Of a stretch of DNA of 8,332 bases, positions 1 through 6,741 are shown piece after piece. A program made the translations under genes and the position numbers. The number at the start of each line of letters is the position of its first letter. The stretch's first letter is position 1. Origin of the DNA: Candidatus Krumholzibacteriia bacterium (GTDB lineage: Bacteria; Krumholzibacteriota; Krumholzibacteriia; LZORAL124-64-63); contig JAUUYW010000136.1 of the NCBI GenBank assembly GCA_030590265.1, forward strand, positions 1 through 8,332. Direction: 5' to 3'. The notes beneath the pieces were generated by a model. It was not told the origin of the DNA. It worked only from the letters and a program-made list of their open reading frames with translations, and ran no database searches.

Positions 1-172
1 GTGTGGCCCCGGTTCTTTCGAGTGTCCCGTCAAACCGGAAAACCCTCTTCAAGACAAAGCAAAAACTTAAGCTGCATGCCTTTCTGCCGATATCATAGTA
101 CACATTTTTGGGACAGGATTGGGAGCCGGGATTGGCAGCCTGCCCTTTGTACGTTGATGAAAGCAGGATAAA
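1..172. other. Non-coding stretch upstream of the hybrid kinase
   Basis: No convincing gene lies here. Frame 1 is open from the edge to TAA at 169-171, but its translation is rich in Cys, Trp and Arg and does not resemble a protein end. TATCAT at 91-96 could be a -10 element, with TTAAGC at 67-72 as a weak -35 (18-base spacing). A 6-bp inverted repeat (CCGGTT at 9-14, AACCGG at 33-38) may be the remnant of an upstream terminator. All are weak. Confidence 0.4.
162..168 (+). promoter_or_regulatory. Ribosome binding site of the hybrid kinase
   Basis: AGCAGGA lies 4 bases before ATG 173. It is a moderate Shine-Dalgarno match and supports this start over the downstream in-frame ATG at residue 16. 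Confidence 0.55.
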
Positions 173-2290
173 ATGCGGGACAAGGAACCAAACCCCGTTG
201 AACCACTGGAACGTCTGATGGAATCCCTGGAGAAAGCTCAAGGGGATGTTGCGGACAACTATCAAGCCCTCCTGGAACATTTGGAAAATGCCCACGGAAC
301 GGATACCCTCTATGAGGGTGTTTTCCGGGGATCTCAGGATGCCATCTTCATTGTTGAAGGTCTCACCGGGATTATCCAGCGCGTCAACCAGGCTGCCTGC
401 GATATGGTGGGTTTCAGCGAAGTTGATCTGTTGGGCATGAATCAGGAGAGACTCTTTCTTGCTGACCGATTGCAGGAGCCACGCGCTGTCATGAAAAAGG
501 TCTGGCAGGATGGAACCCTCAACAGGTTCCAGGCTCAGCTTGAAACCGCAGCCGGGGAAACCCTTGAGGTCAGCATCTCGGCCCACCGCCTGGAGGACAA
601 CGACAATAGTTTGGTGGTTGGTTTTGTGCGGGATATCACGGCCAAGGTTCAAGCCAAGGCCGAACTGGAAGAGCTCAATGCCAACCTGGAAGCCCGGGTA
701 GAAGAGCGCACCGAAGAAATCCGCCATTCCAATGAAGAGCTGGCCGAGGCCATCAAGAAGGCCAATCGCCACGCCGAAGACGCCAGCAATGCCAACCAGG
801 CGAAAAGCCAATTTGTGGCCCATATGAGCCATGAAATCCGCACGCCCTTGAATGCGGTCATAGGCATGATGGACCTGTTGGTGGATATGGACTTGGACGA
901 GAAACAAAAAGAAACGGCAGAAATTGCTCAGCGCAGTGCCAGGTCCTTGGTGGGTGTGGTCAACAATATTCTGGATTTTTCCAAAATCGAAGCCGGCAAG
1001 CTGGAGTTGGAAAAACGGGTTTTTGTTTTGCCGGGTTTAGTGAATGAAGTGATGGAAACCTTCCGCTTTCAAGCCCGGGAAAAGGGTTTGGATCTGAAGT
1101 TGGAGATCCCTGAAAATTTGCCTGAATTGGTGATGGGAGATCCTGGCCGGGTGCGCCAGGTTCTGGTCAATTTAGTGGGCAACGCCATGAAATTCACTTC
1201 CACCGGAAGTGTGACCGTGTCTCTGAATCAGGTTGAGGACAAGGGCCAGTTGGCCAGCATAGAATTCAAGGTGACCGATACGGGCCGGGGCATTGAGGCC
1301 GACAAACTCGAAACCCTGTTCCAAAACTTTTCCCAGGGCGATGTCTCGGTGAGCCGGGAATTTGGCGGCTCGGGCTTGGGGCTGGCCATATGCAAACAAC
1401 TGGTGGAAATCATGGGTGGTTCCATGACTGTCAGCAGCGAGTTGGGAAAAGGTACGGAGTTTGGTTTTGTGGCTCGGTTCGATCTGGCCAGCGTGGATCA
1501 GGTGGCCGTTAAATTCGAACTGGAAGAGACACAGACCAAAACCCAGGAACCAACCACTGAGCCTGAGGTTGATTTGAAAATTCTCCTGGTGGAGGATAAC
1601 ATCGTCAACCAGAAGGTAGCTTTGGGAATGTTGCGCAAACTGGGGTATTCCGCCCAAGCTGTCAACGGAGGGCAGGAAGCCCTGGACGTCCTTTCCGAAG
1701 GCGAATTTGACCTGGTCTTTATGGATATCCAGATGCCGGGACTGGGCGGTCTGGAGGCCACCAAAAAGATCCGCGCAGGCGAGGCAGGAGAGTACAACAC
1801 CGAGGTTCCCATCATCGCCATGACTGCTCATGCCACTCGACAGGACCGGAAGAACTGCCTGGCTTCGGGGATGAACGATTATATCCCCAAACCCATCAGC
1901 ACCGAACTGATTCACGAGGCCATGCTTCGGGTGATGGCCACCGGAGAAATCATTGCCAACATCGGTGAACCCCGGCAATTCACCATGGCCAATCTGCTGA
2001 CCCAAATGGATGGCGACGTGGACTTGGCGGTGGAGATCGTCGGGCTGTTCATGGATGATTCCAAGAGCAGGCTCAAGACCATCACCGGGGCCATTGAAAA
2101 TTACGATTTCGGGTTTGTGGCCCAGGAGGCCAAAAGCCTGGAGGGTGGTGCCTTGAATGTGCACGCGGGAACCATTGTGGCTTTGGCCCAGGATCTGGTG
2201 CAAGCGGCCGAAGGCAAGCAGCAGGAGTATGCCACTTCTTTGGTGGAAGATCTGATTGCCGAATTGAGCGCCATGGACTGTTTGGTCTGA
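173..2290 (+). CDS. Soluble hybrid histidine kinase (PAS-HisKA-HATPase-REC-degenerate HPt)
   Basis: This is a 705-residue hybrid sensor kinase that would autophosphorylate on His and pass phosphate to its own receiver. In order: a short helical N-terminus; a PAS fold at about 46-158; a coiled coil at about 160-210; HisKA with the H-box SHEIRTP (His220); HATPase at about 320-437 with the N-box Asn337, G1 DTGRGI (369-374), F-box-like FQNFSQGD and G2 GSGLGLAI (399-406); a receiver at about 468-588 with acidic pocket E474/D475, phospho-acceptor Asp518, Thr551 and Lys573; and an HPt-like helical tail at about 605-700. The tail keeps the family pattern but has Lys654 in place of the active His. No signal peptide or membrane helix is visible, so the PAS domain probably senses a cytoplasmic signal. 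The start is ATG 173, preceded at short spacing by the ribosome site AGCAGGA. The ligand and partner regulator cannot be told from the sequence. Confidence 0.95.
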   Translation: MRDKEPNPVEPLERLMESLEKAQGDVADNYQALLEHLENAHGTDTLYEGVFRGSQDAIFIVEGLTGIIQRVNQAACDMVGFSEVDLLGMNQERLFLADRLQEPRAVMKKVWQDGTLNRFQAQLETAAGETLEVSISAHRLEDNDNSLVVGFVRDITAKVQAKAELEELNANLEARVEERTEEIRHSNEELAEAIKKANRHAEDASNANQAKSQFVAHMSHEIRTPLNAVIGMMDLLVDMDLDEKQKETAEIAQRSARSLVGVVNNILDFSKIEAGKLELEKRVFVLPGLVNEVMETFRFQAREKGLDLKLEIPENLPELVMGDPGRVRQVLVNLVGNAMKFTSTGSVTVSLNQVEDKGQLASIEFKVTDTGRGIEADKLETLFQNFSQGDVSVSREFGGSGLGLAICKQLVEIMGGSMTVSSELGKGTEFGFVARFDLASVDQVAVKFELEETQTKTQEPTTEPEVDLKILLVEDNIVNQKVALGMLRKLGYSAQAVNGGQEALDVLSEGEFDLVFMDIQMPGLGGLEATKKIRAGEAGEYNTEVPIIAMTAHATRQDRKNCLASGMNDYIPKPISTELIHEAMLRVMATGEIIANIGEPRQFTMANLLTQMDGDVDLAVEIVGLFMDDSKSRLKTITGAIENYDFGFVAQEAKSLEGGALNVHAGTIVALAQDLVQAAEGKQQEYATSLVEDLIAELSAMDCLV

Positions 2291-2318
2291 TCTGACGGGA
2301 CCTGCCAAAACTGTCATT

Positions 2319-2364
2319 AAACCACCTTGTTGTGCCAATTTGACATGACAAGGTGGTTTTGTTT
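2319..2364 (+). terminator. Rho-independent-type terminator after the hybrid kinase
   Basis: A perfect 12-bp inverted repeat, AAACCACCTTGT at 2319-2330 and ACAAGGTGGTTT at 2348-2359, encloses a 17-base loop and is followed by the T-rich stretch TGTTTT. It starts 28 bases after the kinase stop codon, so it probably ends the kinase transcript and separates it from clpB. The T tract is interrupted by a G, so termination may be incomplete. Confidence 0.75.
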
Positions 2365-2380
2365 TGGGTGTTAGTTCCCT

Positions 2381-2394
2381 GTATACTGTATACT
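2381..2394. repeat. GTATAC palindrome / 7-bp tandem repeat upstream of clpB
   Basis: Two adjacent copies of GTATACT (2381-2387 and 2388-2394) form a 13-bp perfect palindrome, GTATACTGTATAC. It sits 156 bases upstream of the clpB start, just after the terminator. It could be an operator half-site pair or a TATACT -10-like element, but no convincing -35 partner is visible at normal spacing. No CIRCE element or clear sigma-32 promoter was seen in the 2291-2549 gap. Confidence 0.3.
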
Positions 2395-2536
2395 AAAAAT
2401 AGTAATTTCTTTGTTTCTAATGTGTTACTTGTTTTTATCCGATTTGGTACATTCCATGCGTATTGACTCCCGAAAAGCAAATCCAAGGGCCGAGATCCGC
2501 ATAGGATCAGCAAAACAGGCCTTTAAATAGAGATCG

Positions 2537-2542
2537 AAGGAG
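2537..2542 (+). promoter_or_regulatory. Ribosome binding site of clpB
   Basis: AAGGAG, a strong Shine-Dalgarno match, lies 7 bases before ATG 2550 and fixes the start of clpB. Confidence 0.8.
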
Positions 2543-2549
2543 AAATATC

Positions 2550-3119
2550 ATGAAAAACTGGACCGTCAATGCCATGGAGATCCTGCAAAAGGCCCAGGGA
2601 AAAGCCTATGAAATGAGCCATGCCGAGCTAACGCCCTTGCATCTTTTGTGGGCCCTTTTGAGTGAAACCGGACTGGCCACCCAAACCTTGAAAACCCTGG
2701 AATTGGACCCTGGTCTGGTTGCCCGCACAGCGGAAAACGAACTGCAGAGCATGCCCCAGGTGCAGGTCAAGGAAGTGCCGAACCCCAGCAACGAGCTGCA
2801 AAAACTCTTCCTGGAAGCCACCAGCCAGGCCGGTCAGGGTGGGTTAGTAGGAACCCGGGAACTGCTTTTGGCTTTGGCTGACGACAAGGGTCGGGCAGGT
2901 TCGGTTTTGAAAACCTATGAAGTCACGGGAAAGAAAATAGCCATGGCCTTGAAGCAAAATGGAAGCGATGCCCAATACACAGGACAGGATGAAAACGACC
3001 TGGGAACCAACGAAGATTCAGCTCTGGAAAAATTCGCCACCGATTTGTGCGCGGCGGCCCGAGACGGAAAAATCGATCCCATCATCGGCCGTGATGAAGA
3101 AATCAGACGGGTGATCTAA
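2550..3119 (+). CDS. clpB: ClpB N-terminal fragment (Clp_N domain, up to the premature stop)
   Basis: This 189-residue product holds the substrate-binding Clp N domain at about 1-145, with its two related four-helix repeats. The first is recognisable by TPLHLLWALL and the second by GTRELLLALADD. A linker and the beginning of NBD1 follow (ALEKFATDLCAAARDGKIDPIIGRDEEIRRVI in family terms, cut here at RRVI). It contains neither Walker A nor Walker B, so it could not hydrolyse ATP. E. coli also makes a short ClpB from an internal GTG near codon 149. Any such start here would still meet the stop at codon 190. Confidence 0.8.
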   Translation: MKNWTVNAMEILQKAQGKAYEMSHAELTPLHLLWALLSETGLATQTLKTLELDPGLVARTAENELQSMPQVQVKEVPNPSNELQKLFLEATSQAGQGGLVGTRELLLALADDKGRAGSVLKTYEVTGKKIAMALKQNGSDAQYTGQDENDLGTNEDSALEKFATDLCAAARDGKIDPIIGRDEEIRRVI

Positions 3120-3170
3120 ATCCTCAGTCGGCGCACCAAAAACAACCCGGTTCTGATTGGTGCACCCGGA

Positions 3171-5138
3171 GTGGGAAAAACTGCAGTGGCCGAAGGTTTG
3201 GCCCAACGGCTTGTGGCCGGCGACGTGCCGGAAGGATTGCGGGACAAACGTTTGATGGCCCTGGATATGGGTGCCCTCATTGCCGGTACCAAGTATCGGG
3301 GAGAATTCGAGGATCGTCTGAAAAAAGTGATCAAGGAAGTGACCGATAGCGAAGGCAAGGTGCTTTTGTTCATCGATGAAATGCACACCTTGGTGGGAGC
3401 CGGAGCCACAGGCGGAGCCATGGATGCGTCCAACATCCTGAAGCCAGCCCTGGCCCGCGGTGAATTGCACTGCGTGGGTGCCACGACCATTGATGAGTAC
3501 CGTCAGCACATCGAAAAGGATCCCGCTTTGGAGCGACGATTCCAGCCGGTGATGGTGGAGGAGCCAACCTGGGAACAGGCCGTGGCTATCCTGCGTGGCT
3601 TGAAGGAAAAATACGAAGTTCACCATGGCATCCAGATCAGCGATGGGGCTTTGGTGGCCGCTGTGAAGATGAGTCAGCGCTACATCCCGGATCGCATGTT
3701 GCCAGATAAGGCCATCGACCTGATGGATGAAGCGGCCAGCCATTTGCGCATGGAAATCGATTCGGTTCCCACGGAGGTTGACGACCTGCAACGCAGTCTC
3801 AATCAGTTGGAAATGGAAAAACTGGCCCTCGAAAAAGAAACCGACCGTTCGGCGGTGGCCAGGCGAGAAACCATCGAACACCAGATCGCGGAACAACGTG
3901 ACCAGTTGGATCAAGTCAGCGCCCGCTGGCAGATGGAAAAAGACGCCATCGAAGCCATCCGCGAGGTGCAAAAGCGTCAGGATGAATTGTTGTACGAGAT
4001 GGAAAAAGCCGAGCGCGGGGGCGATTTGGCCCGGGCCTCGGAGTTGAAATACAGCGCCCAAGCGACCCTGGAGGCGGAATTATCTGCGGCCAGGGGGGAA
4101 CTGGAACGCATTCAAGGCGTTCATGCGCTGCTAAGAGAGCATGTCGAGGAAGATGACATTGCTCTGCTGGTCTCCAAGTGGACCGGCATCCCTGCCCAGA
4201 GGTTGGTCGAGGACGAGATGGCGAAACTGCGTGAGCTGGAGAACAGGATCTCGGCTCGGGTGGTCGGCCAGAACGAAGCCGTAGAAAAGGTGGCGCGCAC
4301 CATTCGCCGGTCCCGTGCGGGACTGACGGATCGGAACCGGCCCCTCGGATCGTTCCTCTTCCTGGGCCCAACCGGGGTGGGAAAAACCGAACTCGCCAAG
4401 GCCCTGACCGAGCAGATGTTCGGCGACGATACGCAGCTGGTGCGGCTGGACATGTCCGAGTACATGGAGCGCCACGCGGTCAGTCGCATGATCGGCTCGC
4501 CTCCGGGATATGTGGGCCACGAAGCGGGAGGGCAACTCACCGAAGCGGTGCGGCGCCATCCCTACAGCGTGGTGCTGCTGGACGAGGTAGAAAAAGCCCA
4601 TCCCGAAGTGATGAACGTGCTGTTGCAGCTGCTGGATGACGGCCGGCTGACCGACGGCAAGGGACGGGTGGTTGATTTCAGCAATACGGTGGTTATCCTG
4701 ACGAGCAATCTTTGCCAGGATCCCATGTATGGGCTGGAAAACGGTGCCACCGAGAGCACTATTTTGCAGGGACTGAGCGGGCATTTTCGGCCCGAGTTTT
4801 TGAATCGGCTGGATGGCTTTGTACGGTTCAACAGTTTGAGTGAAGAGTTCATTGCCGGGATCGTGAGGCTGGAGCTGGCCAAGGTGAATCGTGATCTGAA
4901 GGAGCAGGAGTTGAGACTGGATGCTACCGATGCTGCTGTGGCGCGGCTGGCGGCTGAGGGTTTTGATCCTCAGTTTGGGGCACGACCGGTCAAGCGGGTG
5001 ATTCAGCGCGAGGTTCAGGATCGCTTGGCGGATTTGATTTTGGCCGGGGATTTGCGGCCGGAAAATACGGTTGTTTTGGATGTGGATGAAGATGGTTTTG
5101 TGATGAAAGTGACGGCGGCTTTGCAGGCTATGGCCTGA
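3171..5138 (+). CDS. clpB: ClpB AAA+ fragment (NBD1, M domain, NBD2) after the premature stop
   Basis: This is the rest of ClpB, in the same frame as the N-terminal fragment. Numbered as in full-length ClpB, it carries Walker A GAPGVGKT (204-211; codons before 3171 lie in the open frame after the stop), pore loop KYRGEF, Walker B D276/E277, arginine fingers R329/R330, the M-domain coiled coil at about 398-530, NBD2 Walker A GPTGVGKT (606-613), pore loop GYVG, Walker B D678/E679, sensor-1 Asn720, arginine finger Arg753 and sensor-2 GAR (Arg812). The first usable start, GTG 3171, falls inside Walker A and has no well-placed ribosome site, so independent translation would give a broken NBD1. A transcript terminator follows. 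Base composition shifts along this part: the NBD2 core is visibly more GC-rich and CTG-rich than the flanks. Confidence 0.8.
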   Translation: MGKTAVAEGLAQRLVAGDVPEGLRDKRLMALDMGALIAGTKYRGEFEDRLKKVIKEVTDSEGKVLLFIDEMHTLVGAGATGGAMDASNILKPALARGELHCVGATTIDEYRQHIEKDPALERRFQPVMVEEPTWEQAVAILRGLKEKYEVHHGIQISDGALVAAVKMSQRYIPDRMLPDKAIDLMDEAASHLRMEIDSVPTEVDDLQRSLNQLEMEKLALEKETDRSAVARRETIEHQIAEQRDQLDQVSARWQMEKDAIEAIREVQKRQDELLYEMEKAERGGDLARASELKYSAQATLEAELSAARGELERIQGVHALLREHVEEDDIALLVSKWTGIPAQRLVEDEMAKLRELENRISARVVGQNEAVEKVARTIRRSRAGLTDRNRPLGSFLFLGPTGVGKTELAKALTEQMFGDDTQLVRLDMSEYMERHAVSRMIGSPPGYVGHEAGGQLTEAVRRHPYSVVLLDEVEKAHPEVMNVLLQLLDDGRLTDGKGRVVDFSNTVVILTSNLCQDPMYGLENGATESTILQGLSGHFRPEFLNRLDGFVRFNSLSEEFIAGIVRLELAKVNRDLKEQELRLDATDAAVARLAAEGFDPQFGARPVKRVIQREVQDRLADLILAGDLRPENTVVLDVDEDGFVMKVTAALQAMA

Positions 5139-5218
5139 TTGTAAGGCTGTTGTCGCGTTGAATCATTGCGGAACCAAAAATACGAGCCCCCTACCGCTGG
5201 AGTGTGGTTGTTTAACAG

Positions 5219-5257
5219 CCCTCAACCAGACTCCGGTTGGGGGGTTCGTTGTTTTTT
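5219..5257 (+). terminator. Rho-independent terminator after clpB
   Basis: CCCTCAACC (5219-5227) pairs with GGTTGGGGG (5235-5243) over nine pairs including one G-T, with a 7-base loop. A T-rich tail ends in six T's (5252-5257). It lies about 80 bases after the clpB stop and 12 bases before the end of the converging minus-strand operon. Read on the minus strand the same hairpin lacks a good T tract, so it mainly serves clpB. Confidence 0.75.
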
Positions 5258-5268
5258 AGCGCCAATCA

Positions 5269-6729
5269 TCAGACTGGCCTATTCTCTACAATCTGCAGAG
5301 CTAATTTCCTCAGATGACCCTCGAAAGTATCTTCGAATTGATCCACCGATTCAAAAGCATGGTACACCCGGGCAATGCTCATCCCATCTTCAGTGGAGAA
5401 CCACTGGCGAATGAATTGTTCCAGCCTTTCCTTCTGGTCCAGCCGATCAAGAATTGTGCTGCGATCATCCAATACAACTGTGGGTTGGGTGGTTTTCCGG
5501 TAAACCAGAATCTCAGGCCGCTTGTTTTCATCATGACCGGCCAGGGCGTCCTCAAACTCGAACTCGGTGCCGGACCCATAACGAGTCCCATCGGGCCTGC
5601 GAATATTTTCCGGCAACATGGTCCCCATTCTCGACCAGAAAATCCCGATATAGATGTCGGTGTCCCTTGGAGCGACAATCTGGGTTTGGGCTGTTTCCGA
5701 GGCGCGAAGGGGTTCATCCTCCCACAATACCGGGATCATGAATACTTTCCCCGCCAGTTCTACGTTGAGCCGGTCGATGACTCGCTTGGCCTGGGCTCGT
5801 TCCGGATCGACATCACTGGGCGAGGAGATGAAGACTTGCAGCCGGGGCGCCAATTGTTTGCGAAGACGGTTCTTTTCCAAAGTCGCACTGATTCGTGCCT
5901 TGAGAAGGACGGGGTTGGCCGGCTTGAAAAGATAGTCCTCAGCTCCCATGGTAATGCATTGAATGACCCTCTCCATGTCATCAAGTGCAGACAGCATGAC
6001 GACGGGGATATTTTTAAGTGCGGCATCGTTCTTCAATGAATGAAGAACCTCGGCCCCACTGAGCCCAGGCATGATCATGTCCAGGAGGATCATGTCGACC
6101 TCGGCGGATTTGAGGTATTCCAACGCGGCCTCTCCGCTATCAACGCTCACTGGGGAGTAGCCTTGTGAAACGAGCTTCCTTCCTAAAAGGTCCCGATTGG
6201 CTTCGTTGTCGTCCACAATGAGTATGACACCTTCCTCACCCAGATGAGAGGCGCCGGGATGATCAGAATCGATAGGCAGCTCGGATTTCGATATTTCGGC
6301 AACTGGCCTTGCTGGTTCGGAAAGTGCTTCGGGGATTTTTCCAAGAAGGTCGGCCAGGTTTTCCGCCGCACGGTCGATTTTCTCCAGGTCAGGCAGTCCA
6401 TCGGTGTCTGCCAACAAAGGGTGAAGGATCTGGCAGGACACCTTGATCGAGGCCAATGGTTTTGCTAAAATGTCACCCACCTTCTTGGTCATCACCTCGG
6501 AAATATTTGCAGTAGTCACACCAAGATGCTCATCGATCAGGTCGATCAATTGTTCGCCGCATTTCTGCAGGTTGGATAGTTGTGTCAGAACCTCGGGACA
6601 ATCCTGATCCTCGAATTCTTCCTCGAGTATTTCTGCATATCCCATGACGTGTCCTGCGGGAGTGCGCAGATCATGGCGCAGGTCGGCCAATCTCATGCTG
6701 AAATCCAGCGATTCCTGATTCGTATTCAT
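5269..6729 (-). CDS. HisKA-receiver protein with C-terminal DUF4062/TIR-like domain, no HATPase
   Basis: This is a 486-residue protein of unusual make-up. Residues about 10-72 form a HisKA-like dimerisation hairpin with an H-box, RHDLRTP (His19). No N, G1 or G2 box of an ATPase domain follows. A helical linker at about 80-165 leads to a receiver at about 168-285, with acidic pocket D173/D174, phospho-acceptor Asp217, Ser247 and Lys269. From about 297 to 480 is an alpha/beta module opening with LQVFISSPSDV, with DTDIYIGIFWSRMGT and SGTEFEFEDAL inside. This resembles the DUF4062/TIR-like domain usually found at the N-terminus of STAND NTPase and WD40 proteins. That module's assignment is from memory of the family and is less sure than the receiver. 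The start is ATG 6729, 7 bases after AAGGA. ATG 6732 and an upstream TTG at 6744, overlapping the previous stop by 4 bases, are alternatives. It is the last gene of the operon. No signal peptide or membrane helix is visible. Confidence 0.85.
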   Translation of the reverse strand: MNTNQESLDFSMRLADLRHDLRTPAGHVMGYAEILEEEFEDQDCPEVLTQLSNLQKCGEQLIDLIDEHLGVTTANISEVMTKKVGDILAKPLASIKVSCQILHPLLADTDGLPDLEKIDRAAENLADLLGKIPEALSEPARPVAEISKSELPIDSDHPGASHLGEEGVILIVDDNEANRDLLGRKLVSQGYSPVSVDSGEAALEYLKSAEVDMILLDMIMPGLSGAEVLHSLKNDAALKNIPVVMLSALDDMERVIQCITMGAEDYLFKPANPVLLKARISATLEKNRLRKQLAPRLQVFISSPSDVDPERAQAKRVIDRLNVELAGKVFMIPVLWEDEPLRASETAQTQIVAPRDTDIYIGIFWSRMGTMLPENIRRPDGTRYGSGTEFEFEDALAGHDENKRPEILVYRKTTQPTVVLDDRSTILDRLDQKERLEQFIRQWFSTEDGMSIARVYHAFESVDQFEDTFEGHLRKLALQIVENRPV

Positions 6730-6734
6730 CATGA

Positions 6735-6741
6735 CTTCCTT
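6735..6741 (-). promoter_or_regulatory. Ribosome binding site deciding the start of the HisKA-receiver protein
   Basis: AAGGAAG on the minus strand begins within the TGA stop of the channel gene. The AAGGA core is 7 bases before ATG 6729 and 4 before ATG 6732. It would lie inside the coding region if TTG 6744 were used, so ATG 6729 is preferred. Confidence 0.55.

Larger units (their letters stand above)
2550..5138 (+). pseudogene. clpB: clpB, ATP-dependent protein disaggregase, interrupted by one in-frame TAA
   Basis: Read through, this is an 862-codon ClpB, close to the 857 residues of the E. coli protein. The family forms a cytoplasmic hexamer that threads aggregated proteins through its pore together with DnaK/DnaJ/GrpE. 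The only lesion is TAA at 3117-3119 (codon 190). It sits between RRVI and ILSRRTKNNPVLIG, where the family has Gln, so one C-to-T change (CAA to TAA) explains it. There is no frameshift, and all downstream motifs are intact: both Walker A and B pairs, the M-domain coiled coil, arginine fingers and sensor residues. This argues for a very recent mutation, a strain variant or a base-call error rather than an old pseudogene. Suppression of the stop is possible but nothing in the sequence supports it. If the stop is real and unsuppressed, no complete NBD1 can be made. Confidence 0.85.

Noticed and set aside
1..171. Frame 1 open from the window edge to TAA, as a possible 3' end of an upstream gene
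   Set aside because: The translation (Cys-, Trp- and Arg-rich, with no pattern) and the codon choice do not look like coding sequence; 56 codons open by chance is plausible.
1172..2338. 388-codon open frame on the minus strand across the hybrid kinase
   Set aside because: It is antisense to clear HATPase, receiver and HPt-like coding sequence, its translation is His/Gln-rich without any motif, and it runs through the terminator.
2340..2345. Perfect TTGACA -35 hexamer before clpB
   Set aside because: It lies in the loop of the kinase terminator and has no -10-like sequence 16-18 bases downstream.
2463..2468. TTGACT as a -35 for clpB
   Set aside because: The nearest -10-like sequence (TAGGAT at 2502) is 33 bases away, too far for a sigma-70 promoter.
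3116..3171. Programmed frameshift or inserted element splitting clpB
   Set aside because: The frame is the same before and after the stop and no bases are missing or added relative to the family; only one codon differs.
3018..4061. 347-codon open frame on the minus strand across clpB
   Set aside because: It is a shadow of conserved ClpB coding, with no domain and no ribosome site. Its presence does not explain the clpB stop.
5314..6039. 241-codon open frame on the plus strand opposite the HisKA-receiver gene
   Set aside because: The minus strand has unmistakable receiver motifs here; the plus-strand translation is motif-free.
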